A stretch of DNA of 7,048 nucleotides, from contig WLEH01000057.1 in NCBI GenBank assembly GCA_009704345.1, positions 1 through 7,048 of the forward strand. Direction: 5' to 3'. The notes beneath the pieces are model-generated. The model was not told the DNA's origin. It saw only the letters and a program-made list of their open reading frames with translations, and did not search any database. The stretch is from Actinomycetota bacterium. GTDB lineage: Bacteria; Actinomycetota; Actinomycetes; S36-B12; UBA5976. Below are positions 1 to 6,985 of this stretch, piece by piece. The translations under genes were made by a program, and so were the position numbers. Position 1 is the stretch's first letter, and every line of letters begins with the position of its first letter.

Positions 1-1322
1 GAATTGTCATCAAACGCCAACCAACTCCACTCGCATCCCTGTCGCGCTGAACTCCAGATAAACCCATTTGGTGGCGTATACAAATAATGTACTAAGGGTG
101 CTGCTGCTTGATAGCGTTTATCAAATTCCTTTAGTTCATCGAGTGAATCAAAATCACGGGAGTCAATATCTAGACAATTCACAATATATAAAATCTCGCT
201 CATATTTGATCGCTCTTTAGTTTCTGGGTCATACCCGTTAAAAAGCAGCCCATAAAATTCAAAGATCCAACTATCGTTTTTCTCGATTAACTCAATCATG
301 CCCTCGCGGAAATCACTGTAAACATCATCTAACTCATAGTATGACATCTGGCTCAAGCCATCCATAATCATGTTGGCGCTCGCCACAGTTGCATCAGGAT
401 TTAAACTCGATTGTTGCACTCCCCAATAACCTAAAACCTTGCCATCATCGGCTGCGATAAGTTTTTCCTTAATCAATTCGGCAACTGCCATAACCGAATC
501 ACCAGGACACTTGGCATCAGCAGCACAAGCAGCAAACAATCGCTCAAATGAATCGTTAAAGCCTTTACCTTGTTGTAGTGCATCTTCATCATTATCAAGT
601 CCGATTAGCACTGGACTATCCAGCATGATCTTTCCAATATTCTCAGGGTAAGCACGCAGATATTCCATTGCCAAGGTGGTGCCATAAGAAGATCCAATGA
701 AGTTAAGTGGTTGATCCGTTAACACTGCTCGCATCAACTCAATATCTTGAACTGTATTTTCTGTGGTGATGGTCCACCAATATGGATTTGCAGCGGCACA
801 GTCAGTGGTAAACTTCTGATCTGCTTCGACAAACTCATCTGCTTCAGTTTGTGATTCAATGTATAAATCGAATTTATAGTAACTCTCCAAATCAGCGTCA
901 TCGTCACATCTAATTGGTGATGAAAAACCAACACCGCGGGGGTCAAACCCAATAATGAAATATTCCTGATCGAGCACATCTGGAAAATCAATAGTCTGAA
1001 TTGCTTCGATACCTGATGCGCCTGGCCCTCCTGGGTTATAGAACACAACCTGATCTGCTCGGCTTCCCATACCCATCATCGCAACAGTTTTAGCACCCAG
1101 CGATAAATCATCATATGAAATTGGTACCTCTATCTCGGCGCAAGTCACATTATCTTTTTCAAAGCCGGCAAAACGATAATCTTTCTTTAAAAAGTAATCT
1201 TCTGGACAGATCTCCCACTGCACGTCTTGAGATAAATATTCAGAGAGGTCAGCTGAATCAGAGGTGGCGCTGCAACCAGCGAGCACCAACAAAGTAACAA
1301 CCGCGATGGACCTTATTCGCAT
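1..1322 (-). CDS. Secreted lipoprotein alpha/beta hydrolase, TAP-like / proline iminopeptidase family (C-terminus outside window)
   Basis: The frame is open from an ATG at 1322 down to the window edge, giving 440 residues without a stop, so the gene is incomplete at its 3' end. The N-terminus is a lipoprotein signal: basic MRIR, a hydrophobic run, then lipobox L-A-G-C with Cys17 as the lipidated residue, so the enzyme should sit on the outer face of the membrane. Oxyanion-hole motif PGGPGA is at 97-102, followed by DPRGVGFSSPIRC and the nucleophile elbow GSSYG with Ser212 as catalytic serine. This order is typical of tripeptidyl-aminopeptidase-like and proline iminopeptidase hydrolases, which release short peptides or proline from peptide N-termini. 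The catalytic Asp and His lie beyond the edge and cannot be confirmed. A strong Shine-Dalgarno (AGGGGGAAG, 1326-1334) supports the start. Exact substrate is unknown; some relatives act on esters instead of peptides. Confidence 0.88.
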   Translation of the reverse strand, partial: MRIRSIAVVTLLVLAGCSATSDSADLSEYLSQDVQWEICPEDYFLKKDYRFAGFEKDNVTCAEIEVPISYDDLSLGAKTVAMMGMGSRADQVVFYNPGGPGASGIEAIQTIDFPDVLDQEYFIIGFDPRGVGFSSPIRCDDDADLESYYKFDLYIESQTEADEFVEADQKFTTDCAAANPYWWTITTENTVQDIELMRAVLTDQPLNFIGSSYGTTLAMEYLRAYPENIGKIMLDSPVLIGLDNDEDALQQGKGFNDSFERLFAACAADAKCPGDSVMAVAELIKEKLIAADDGKVLGYWGVQQSSLNPDATVASANMIMDGLSQMSYYELDDVYSDFREGMIELIEKNDSWIFEFYGLLFNGYDPETKERSNMSEILYIVNCLDIDSRDFDSLDELKEFDKRYQAAAPLVHYLYTPPNGFIWSSARQGCEWSWLAFDDN

Positions 1323-1406
1323 CAACTTCCCCCTGGGATAGTTATAGCGGTAAATCCTGACAATTAACTTTGACAATACTGCAATAGCCAATAACGATTC
1401 ACACCA
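1323..1406. other. Intergenic gap between tRNA-Tyr and the hydrolase gene
   Basis: This 84-base gap lies downstream of the tRNA and upstream of the hydrolase, both on the minus strand. It contains the hydrolase ribosome binding site (1326-1334) and a direct repeat TGACAAT at 1358-1364 and 1371-1377. Read on the minus strand each repeat gives TTGTCA, a -35-like hexamer, but neither sits at 16-19 bases from the only TATAAC-like -10 (1341-1346). I therefore do not call a promoter, and no U-tailed terminator hairpin is visible after the tRNA. The hydrolase may be transcribed from a weak local promoter or by readthrough from the tRNA. Confidence 0.4.
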
Positions 1407-1492
1407 TGGTGGTAGGTAGTGGATTTGAACCACTGAAGGCATAAGCCGGCGGATTTACAGTCCGCTCCCATTGGCCGCTCGGGCAACCTACC
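1407..1492 (-). tRNA. tRNA-Tyr (anticodon GTA)
   Basis: A complete class II tRNA is encoded on the minus strand. The acceptor stem GGTAGGT pairs perfectly with ACCTACC, followed by discriminator A and an encoded CCA (1407-1409), so no nucleotidyltransferase addition is needed for the first CCA. The D-arm stem is CCC/GGG. The anticodon stem GCGGA/TCCGC encloses loop CTGTAAA, whose anticodon GTA (1456-1458) reads tyrosine codons UAU and UAC. A long variable arm with stem GGC/GCC and the T-arm AGTGG-TTCAAAT-CCACT complete the cloverleaf. The long variable arm is normal for bacterial tRNA-Tyr. It is divergent from rarD and upstream of the hydrolase gene on the same strand. Confidence 0.97.
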
Positions 1493-1504
1493 AAGACCGC
1501 GAAG

Positions 1505-1534
1505 GCTACACGAGCCACTGGCCTCACAAATCAA
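1505..1534 (-). promoter_or_regulatory. Candidate promoter of the tRNA-Tyr gene
   Basis: On the minus strand a -35-like TTGATT (1529-1534) is followed after 18 bases by TGTAGC (1505-1510), or after 20 bases by TAGCCT (1503-1508). This places transcription start a few bases before the mature tRNA 5' end at 1492, a plausible short leader for RNase P. The -10 match is poor, so this rests mainly on position. Confidence 0.25.
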
Positions 1535-1538
1535 GGCC

Positions 1539-1544
1539 TAGGAT
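1539..1544 (+). promoter_or_regulatory. Candidate -10 element of rarD, possibly giving a leaderless or very short-leader mRNA
   Basis: TAGGAT at 1539-1544 matches the sigma-70-type -10 at four of six positions and ends nine bases before the rarD ATG at 1554. A start about seven bases downstream would fall near 1551, leaving almost no leader. There is no good Shine-Dalgarno at normal spacing before the ATG, which agrees with leaderless translation as is common in Actinobacteria. No convincing -35 is visible. Confidence 0.35.
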
Positions 1545-1553
1545 TGTGTAACT

Positions 1554-2462
1554 ATGCCCCGCACCCCACAACAAGATGAACGTTATGGCGTAATTTCCGG
1601 ACTTGGGGCTTACTTAATGTGGGGGCTGTTGCCACTGTTCTGGCCGCTGCTTAAACCAGCCACTGCTTTTGAAATCCTGGGCCACCGGATCATCTGGAGC
1701 TTGTTGTTTGTATTGCTTTTAATGCAGCTTACTCATAGTTGGCCAGTTGTTAAAGCAACTGTGCAAAATCGAAAGTTGTCCCTGCTGATCATATTCGCCA
1801 GTTTTTTTGTTGCAACTAACTGGGGTGTTTACATCTGGGCAGTTAATGACAATCACGTGGTGGAAACTTCGCTTGGCTATTTCATCAATCCGCTAGTTTC
1901 TGTGCTATTGGGCATGGTGTTTTTTGGTGAACGATTGCGCACCCTACAAAAAGTTGCCGTTGGTATTGCTGCTATCGCAGTTTTGGTTCTTAGTTTTGAC
2001 TATGGCCGGTTGCCATGGATTGCGCTGGTATTGGCGGGCTCATTTGGAATCTACGGTGCGCTCAAAAAACAAATCAATCTGCCTGCGGTACCTGGCTTGA
2101 TGATGGAAACAGTGCTGTTATTGCCACTAACCATCATCTATCTAACTTGGCTTTATCGCGATGCTGAAGCGATCTTGATTTCCAATCCAACTTTATTGAT
2201 ACTCGCCATAATCTCCGGACCACTAACCGCGCTGCCACTTTTGTTGTTTGGCACCGCAACTACTCGTGTGCCATTATCATGGTTGGGCGTCATGCAATAC
2301 GTGGCACCAACATTACAATTCGTAATTGGGGTTTGGGTTTTTAATGAAGCCCTAAGTGGGATAAAAATAATCGGATTTATCATTGTTTGGATAGCGCTAG
2401 CTATATTTTCAATAGATGCTTTGCGGAGAAACCGTCTTGATAAACGTAAAAATGTCGCTTAA
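1554..2462 (+). CDS. rarD: RarD, EamA/DMT-superfamily ten-helix inner-membrane transporter
   Basis: The 302-residue product has the length and layout of RarD proteins (E. coli about 296 residues): a short basic N-terminus, ten hydrophobic segments arranged as two five-helix halves, and a basic C-terminal tail (RRNRLDKRK). Family hallmarks are visible: an E-I-L-G-H-R segment at 40-45, NWGVYIWAVN at 89-98, HVVETSLGYFINPL at 101-114, and the helix-ending E-R-L at 126-128. RarD was named from a chloramphenicol-resistance locus in Pseudomonas, but its physiological substrate is not settled; related EamA proteins move amino acids or other small metabolites. The start is fixed by the family N-terminus because no strong Shine-Dalgarno is present. 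It is divergent from tRNA-Tyr and convergent with the dehydrogenase gene, with only 16 bases between their stop codons, so it appears to be a single-gene transcription unit. No missing motif or frameshift is seen. Confidence 0.93.
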   Translation: MPRTPQQDERYGVISGLGAYLMWGLLPLFWPLLKPATAFEILGHRIIWSLLFVLLLMQLTHSWPVVKATVQNRKLSLLIIFASFFVATNWGVYIWAVNDNHVVETSLGYFINPLVSVLLGMVFFGERLRTLQKVAVGIAAIAVLVLSFDYGRLPWIALVLAGSFGIYGALKKQINLPAVPGLMMETVLLLPLTIIYLTWLYRDAEAILISNPTLLILAIISGPLTALPLLLFGTATTRVPLSWLGVMQYVAPTLQFVIGVWVFNEALSGIKIIGFIIVWIALAIFSIDALRRNRLDKRKNVA

Positions 2463-2478
2463 CTTAACTCAACAAAGC

Positions 2479-3252
2479 TTACAAATTAGCGGTCAAGCCG
2501 CCATCGATCAAGAATGCTGATCCCACAACAAAACTAGCATCATCAGAAGCGAGATAGGTAATGCCAGCCGCAATCTCTGCCGGATCGGCCGTTCTACCCA
2601 AAACTCTGGGGTCTTGCACAAATCCAAGTTCATCTAATGTTTTACCCAGTGAACTAGCATGCTTATGCGACATCGCCGTATTCACACCACCAACGACTAC
2701 TGAATTGACTCGAATTCCATCTTGAATGTAGTCAATTGCCATTTGTCTGCTCAGAGCAACCACTGCACCCTTGCTCGCCGCATAAACTGGTACTGAATCC
2801 ATAGTTGCGAATGCATGTACTGATGCAATATTGATGATGGCGCCACCATTGGGTCGCATGGCGGGAATACAGTACTTTGAGGTCAAATACATTGATTTAA
2901 CATTTACTGCCATTACCCGATCCCAGGTATCTTCGGTCAGGTCTTCAATTTTGTGATAATCAAAAACGCCGGCATTGTTTACCAACACATCAATGCGATT
3001 TTGCCCCTTAACTATCTGTTCAATTGCTTCTTTAACTTCCGATTGATTTGATACATCTACCTTCAAGAAGGTAACTTTACGTTTTTTTTCTTGCTGATCT
3101 TCTTGCCACGAAAGTCCTTGAGTTTGGTCTAACCCCAAGCCAAAAACAATCGCACCCTCTTCAGCGAACCGAGTTGCTGTTGCATTTCCAATACCCGACT
3201 CAGCTCCGGTAACAATACAAACTTTACCGGCAAATCGATTTTGCAAGATCAT
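2479..3252 (-). CDS. Short-chain dehydrogenase/reductase (SDR), classical type, probable sugar or polyol dehydrogenase
   Basis: The 257-residue length is standard for classical SDRs. The nucleotide-binding motif TGAESGIG is at 15-22, D66-V67 follows beta-3, and NNAG is at 92-95. The catalytic tetrad is complete: Asn117, Ser144, Tyr157 and Lys161 (YAASK). The C-terminus has GRTADPAEIA and SDDASFVVGSAFLIDGG, as in glucose/fucose/rhamnose dehydrogenases and 3-oxoacyl reductases. Asp42 near the end of beta-2 suggests NAD over NADP, but this is tentative. The usual P-G after the VN motif is V187-G188. A good ribosome site (AAAGGTGA, 3259-3266) lies inside the permease 3' end, and only one base separates the permease stop from this ATG, so the two are almost certainly co-transcribed and coupled. 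I infer oxidation of the imported sugar or a product of it in the cytoplasm. The substrate is not identifiable. Confidence 0.9.
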   Translation of the reverse strand: MILQNRFAGKVCIVTGAESGIGNATATRFAEEGAIVFGLGLDQTQGLSWQEDQQEKKRKVTFLKVDVSNQSEVKEAIEQIVKGQNRIDVLVNNAGVFDYHKIEDLTEDTWDRVMAVNVKSMYLTSKYCIPAMRPNGGAIINIASVHAFATMDSVPVYAASKGAVVALSRQMAIDYIQDGIRVNSVVVGGVNTAMSHKHASSLGKTLDELGFVQDPRVLGRTADPAEIAAGITYLASDDASFVVGSAFLIDGGLTANL

Positions 3253-3253
3253 G

Positions 3254-4234
3254 CTAGGTCACCTTTCGCCGTAACTGGTCTACAACCAGTGTCGCTAACA
3301 CAATCGCTCCAGTTATAACTGTCTGCCACCATGGGTCAATACCAACAGCTACCATTCCACTGGCAATTGTCTGCATTAGTGCAAGGCCAAAAAGCAATCC
3401 AATTACCGAACCTCGGCCTCCAAACAAGCTAGTGCCACCAAGCACGATGGCCGCAATGGCAGTTAGTTCCCAACCTTGACCTAGTGAGAAATAAATTGAG
3501 CCAAAATGGAAAACACTAACGGCGCCGGCTAACCCAGCACCTGCACCAGTTAAAGCAAACAAGATGGTTTTTACTCGTTTAACTTGGGTACCGCTGGTTC
3601 GTGCCGCCTCTTTATTACTTCCGATTGAAGATACCACTACACCAAAGTTGGTGCGCTTAAGCAAAATATGTCCGACTATGATGATTACAATCAAAACAAT
3701 GATGCTGAAGTTTTTCAGGAAAAATGATTCCCGAAAGACTATGCCCTCTGCTTCCCAGGAATCCCGGTAGCCAGAAATCGGCTTACCACCTGGTATGTAA
3801 GTCGCCAAGCTTTTAGCAATAAACAACATGGCGATCGTTGCAATAAACGATGGTACATTTCCAACCAGAACAATAAAGGCATTAATCAGTCCAATAATGG
3901 TACCAACCAATACTCCAACCAGTAGGCCAGTCCAAGGCGAACGGTCATCTGCAACACCTTCACCCGCCACTACATATTGAGCAGCTAGCGTGCCTGCTAA
4001 GGCTGCATTCGCACCGACAGAAATATCAAATTCACCAGAGGTAATCAAAATGGTGAGAAAGACTGCGGCAATACCGACAAAGACCATGCCTTGAATCACT
4101 GAGAGAATACTTGCGCCATTAATAAATGCTGGGTTCTGCATTGCAAATACCCCGATGACCAGAATTAGAAAGGCTACGCGAATCGAACTTGCTTTAAAGC
4201 TTTCAGACAACTCTCTAGTCTTGGCAATCGCCAT
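3254..4234 (-). CDS. Sugar ABC transporter permease, RbsC/BPD_transp_2 family
   Basis: This 326-residue integral membrane protein forms the channel of a carbohydrate uptake ABC transporter, probably as a homodimer because only one permease gene is present. Eight to ten hydrophobic segments are visible from residue 19 to 316. Family motifs are SGEFDISVG at 66-74, the cytoplasmic coupling segment at 205-230 (G-S-N-K-E-A-A-R-T-S-G then K-R-V-K), which contacts the ATPase, and GGTSLFGGRGS at 266-276. It resembles ribose, xylose, galactose and AI-2-type permeases; the sequence alone does not separate them. A hydrophilic stretch with Y156-R157-D158-S159-W160 near 151-172 is probably an extracellular loop. 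The ribosome site AGAGGAG (4241-4247) is six bases before the ATG. The gene follows the ATPase after 39 bases and abuts the dehydrogenase. Confidence 0.94.
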   Translation of the reverse strand: MAIAKTRELSESFKASSIRVAFLILVIGVFAMQNPAFINGASILSVIQGMVFVGIAAVFLTILITSGEFDISVGANAALAGTLAAQYVVAGEGVADDRSPWTGLLVGVLVGTIIGLINAFIVLVGNVPSFIATIAMLFIAKSLATYIPGGKPISGYRDSWEAEGIVFRESFFLKNFSIIVLIVIIIVGHILLKRTNFGVVVSSIGSNKEAARTSGTQVKRVKTILFALTGAGAGLAGAVSVFHFGSIYFSLGQGWELTAIAAIVLGGTSLFGGRGSVIGLLFGLALMQTIASGMVAVGIDPWWQTVITGAIVLATLVVDQLRRKVT

Positions 4235-4273
4235 TTTGAGCTCCTCTGCTACTGACCTTGAGTACTAATTTGC

Positions 4274-5812
4274 TTAACTTTTGGTTGCGCCTATTGCCAT
4301 AAGCATTAATTCTTTTTCATTTTCTAATCCACTAGCTATCTCACCAACGTTTCTGCCACCACTAAAAACAATAACTCGGTGACTCAAGGCCAATAGTTCT
4401 GGGAACTCACTTGAGATAAGTAGCACGGAATAGCCTGCTTTCGCGAACTCAACAATTGTCTTGTAAATCTCTGCCTTGGAAGCAATATCAACACCCTTGG
4501 TAGGCTCATCAAGCATGAGGATACTTGGATCAGTGATTAAGGATTTTCCTAGTACAACTTTTTGTTGATTACCACCGCTCAAGCTAGAAACTGACGCATC
4601 TAAATCTTGTGGCTTGACTTGCAAGGTTTCCAAGTACACACGTGCTCTGCTTTTTTCTTCACCCTTTTGCAAGAAACTGGCTCTTGTTAATTTTTCAATT
4701 ATGCTTGCAGTAAAGTTTTGCTTAATTGCCAGATTGAAGAACAACCCTTCAGCTTTTCGGTCTTCAGTTATATAGCCAAACCCGTGAGAAATGGATTCTG
4801 AAACACTTCTGGTTTGAATTGGATTGCCTTGAACTTCTAATTTCCCATCCAAGATTTTGTAGTGACCAAATAATGCTTTAACGATTTCGGTTCTGCCTGA
4901 TCCGACCAAGCCACCTAAGCCAAGGATTTCTCCTTGCCGCAATTCAAATGAAAACGGCTCAAGCAGAGGCTGCCCAGGTTTTCTTGGATTCTCTACCACC
5001 AGATCAGTCACCTTTAGTACTACCGGTGCATCCTGTCCCACGCGATGTTGGGGCGGATATAGATCGCCGAGATCTCTTCCAATCATATGAGAAACCAGTT
5101 CATCTACATCGAATCCACTTCGATCGATCTGACAAACAATTTTGCCATCGCGAAGAATAGAAATTGAATCACACAATTCGATAATTTCATCCATTTTGTG
5201 GGTAATGAATACCGTGGTTATGCCAAGTGACTTCAATGTTCGGGTTACTTCAAATAAATTCTTAATCTCATCGCCAGTAAGTGATGAGGTGGGTTCATCG
5301 AGCACCAGTACCTGTGGTTGCAAATAAATAGCGCGTGCAATCATGAGTATTTGTTTTTCGGCAAGCGTTAGTGAGGATGCTAGCTTGTCAGGTTGAAGCG
5401 GAATGTTGTATGAACTTAAGAACTCCGAGGCCCGCTTCACCACTCCAGACTTCTTGTAAACCTTGAGTGGATTTCTTGACATCTCTGGCAACATAATGTT
5501 TTCCGCAACCGTCAACGTATCGGCAACCGTAGTCTCCTGTGGCACAATCGATATGCCAATCGATTGTGCATCTAACGCTGAATTTAGCTCAGCCACTTTC
5601 CCATCAACAATGATTTGACCCGTATAGGTTCCGCTGGGATACAGACCACTTAATATCTTCATTAACGTGGATTTGCCAGCGCCATTCTGCCCAATCAACC
5701 CATGAATAGTGCCTTTTTTGACCTGAAGGTCAACATTACTGAGGGCAACAGTGTTTCCGAAAGACTTGGAGATGTCGATCATCTCTAGCGCAAAATCAGA
5801 TTTGTTAGTCAT
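4274..5812 (-). CDS. Sugar ABC transporter ATPase with two nucleotide-binding domains, RbsA/MglA type
   Basis: The 512-residue protein carries two fused ABC domains, the normal size for monosaccharide importers of the CUT2 group. Domain 1 has Walker A GQNGAGKST (41-49), Q-loop Gln92, signature-like SLTLAEKQ (147-154), Walker B with Asp172-Glu173 and switch His205. Domain 2 has the degenerate Walker A GLVGSGRTE (301-309, Arg307 where Lys is expected), a full signature LSGGNQQK (411-418), Walker B Asp435-Glu436, and Ser468 in place of the switch His. This asymmetry, with hydrolysis mainly at one composite site, is usual in the family and not damage. The protein works at the inner face of the membrane with the permease encoded next. 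The ribosome site GGAGG (5823-5827) is ten bases from the ATG. It follows the binding-protein gene after a 90-base spacer holding a strong hairpin. Confidence 0.95.
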   Translation of the reverse strand: MTNKSDFALEMIDISKSFGNTVALSNVDLQVKKGTIHGLIGQNGAGKSTLMKILSGLYPSGTYTGQIIVDGKVAELNSALDAQSIGISIVPQETTVADTLTVAENIMLPEMSRNPLKVYKKSGVVKRASEFLSSYNIPLQPDKLASSLTLAEKQILMIARAIYLQPQVLVLDEPTSSLTGDEIKNLFEVTRTLKSLGITTVFITHKMDEIIELCDSISILRDGKIVCQIDRSGFDVDELVSHMIGRDLGDLYPPQHRVGQDAPVVLKVTDLVVENPRKPGQPLLEPFSFELRQGEILGLGGLVGSGRTEIVKALFGHYKILDGKLEVQGNPIQTRSVSESISHGFGYITEDRKAEGLFFNLAIKQNFTASIIEKLTRASFLQKGEEKSRARVYLETLQVKPQDLDASVSSLSGGNQQKVVLGKSLITDPSILMLDEPTKGVDIASKAEIYKTIVEFAKAGYSVLLISSEFPELLALSHRVIVFSGGRNVGEIASGLENEKELMLMAIGATKS

Positions 5813-5837
5813 TCGTTCAATTCCTCCGGATTAAAGA

Positions 5838-5877
5838 ATGGTCAGGTGACTGTACCTGAATACAGCCACCTGACCAT
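5838..5877 (-). promoter_or_regulatory. Intercistronic hairpin between binding-protein and ATPase genes (attenuator or mRNA-stabilising stem)
   Basis: A perfect 11-bp inverted repeat, ATGGTCAGGTG (5838-5848) and CACCTGACCAT (5867-5877), is extended inward after one A/C mismatch by CTGTA/TACAG (5850-5854 with 5861-5865), leaving a six-base loop. In the minus-strand mRNA it lies 25 bases after the binding-protein stop. It is followed by TCTTTAATCC, only a weak U-run, then the ATPase ribosome site. This is better explained as a partial terminator or a block to 3' exonuclease decay that raises binding-protein mRNA over downstream genes, as known for maltose and other sugar importers, than as a full terminator. 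Confidence 0.8.
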
Positions 5878-5902
5878 CTCAGATTGTTAGTCAGAATGCA
5901 AC

Positions 5903-6985
5903 TTACTCTTCTGACTCTACGCGAGCATCAATAGCATCAACAACTGCGTAGTAAGGTGCCAAACCATCATTTAGGATGATTGGTGTTGGTAGATCATTGG
6001 CAAACTGAGCTGGTGCGTTTCCACAGATGGCATTTGCCACAATGTCAACGGCCATCTGGTGCTCTTCGTAGCCTGGCTGTGCAGCCAATCCAAGGATCTT
6101 GCCATCACGTACTGCATCCATATTTGGTCGTGTCATGTCTGGACCAATCATGTTTACCTGACGTCCAGTTTCATCAACTGCGCCAGCCCAAGCAACTGGA
6201 CCTGCACCGGTTGTTGAAATGGCTCCAGTTACATCTGGATTCGCGGTTAGCAGCGCAACAATCTTGGAGATTGATGATGGAAGGTCAAAGCCTTCCTCAA
6301 CAGCTGGAAGTACCTTGATGTCTGGATATAGCTCGTTCATTTTCGCGGTGAACGCTGCAGCTACTCCGTCTTCTACTGCATTGAAACCACCTTGAGTAAT
6401 TGCGGCAGTTCCAGTACCACCCATCTTCTCACCGATAACTTCGGCTGCTGCTGCACCCCATTCAGCTGGGCTGAATGCGGCATACGCGATAACACCTGGG
6501 TATTCACCCTCTGCAGCCTGAACGTGTCCAATCACTGCAGGAATACCAGCGTCACCAAAACGCTTAATTAAATCCTTTTGTGATGGATCGACGAAGCCCA
6601 AGACTAGGCCGTCAGTTCCGGTTGCCAGAATGCCTTCGCCAAGTGCAATTGCCTTAGTCCAGTCAGCTTCATCTGGCGATGCAATTGTTGCTTCGGCAAA
6701 ACCAAGGGCATTAGCTTGATCTAAAAAGCCCTGCTGCCATAGTCGCAGCGTTGGGTGTCCCTTCAAAACAGACAAGAAGTGAATCTTCTTTTCGCTCAAA
6801 TCACAAGGTGGCTCTGATAGTGGGGTGTAAACAGCAGCTGCTGCGGTCTCACCAGCATCTTCTGTTGATCCAGTATCAGTTGCTTCCTCGGAGCTGCTTG
6901 AGCAAGCTGCAACTATTAGCAAAGATGCACACATCAAAGCGAATAGTTTCCCCCAAGACTTAACGCTTTTTGTTTCTTGAACCAT
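5903..6985 (-). CDS. Sugar ABC transporter substrate-binding lipoprotein (Peripla_BP_4 / RbsB-like)
   Basis: The 360-residue product begins with a lipoprotein signal: basic residues K6, K9, K13, a hydrophobic run at 14-27 and lipobox V-A-A-C with Cys28 as the anchor. A low-complexity linker rich in Ser, Glu, Thr and Ala (29-52) tethers the domain. From about residue 66 the alternating beta/alpha pattern of a two-lobed type I periplasmic binding protein is seen: the first lobe around KKIHFLSV (66-73), the DGLVLGFVDP segment (125-134), IPAVIGHV (148-155), the hinge near AAITQGG (194-200), GAISTTG (254-260), MIGPDMTRPN (279-288) and LAAQPGYEE (300-308). This fold presents sugars to RbsC-type permeases. 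The start has a ribosome site (GGGAG, 6994-6998) at eight bases. It is the first gene of the operon. Ribose, xylose, galactose, inositol or another small sugar are all possible substrates. Confidence 0.93.
   Translation of the reverse strand: MVQETKSVKSWGKLFALMCASLLIVAACSSSSEEATDTGSTEDAGETAAAAVYTPLSEPPCDLSEKKIHFLSVLKGHPTLRLWQQGFLDQANALGFAEATIASPDEADWTKAIALGEGILATGTDGLVLGFVDPSQKDLIKRFGDAGIPAVIGHVQAAEGEYPGVIAYAAFSPAEWGAAAAEVIGEKMGGTGTAAITQGGFNAVEDGVAAAFTAKMNELYPDIKVLPAVEEGFDLPSSISKIVALLTANPDVTGAISTTGAGPVAWAGAVDETGRQVNMIGPDMTRPNMDAVRDGKILGLAAQPGYEEHQMAVDIVANAICGNAPAQFANDLPTPIILNDGLAPYYAVVDAIDARVESEE

Noticed and set aside
734..1048. A 104-codon minus-strand open frame inside the hydrolase region, plus shorter plus-strand frames at 439-651 and 1115-1297
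   Set aside because: The continuous frame from 1322 to the left edge carries the lipobox, PGGPG, DPRGVG and GSSYG motifs, so these are shadow frames of one real gene.
1370..1404. Plus-strand TTGACA at 1370-1375 with AACGAT 17 bases on, as a promoter
   Set aside because: It would transcribe antisense through the tRNA with no gene immediately served, and the -10 match is poor.
2488..2503. Small hairpin (about six pairs including one G-U, loop CTTGA) over the last codons of the dehydrogenase as a terminator
   Set aside because: It lies within coding sequence, the stem is short, and the following stretch is only mildly T-rich, so chance pairing is as likely.
4274..5812. Degenerate second ATPase site (Arg in Walker A, Ser for the switch His) as a possible decayed domain
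   Set aside because: These substitutions are standard for the second domain of RbsA/MglA-type proteins, and the signature and Walker B of that domain are intact.
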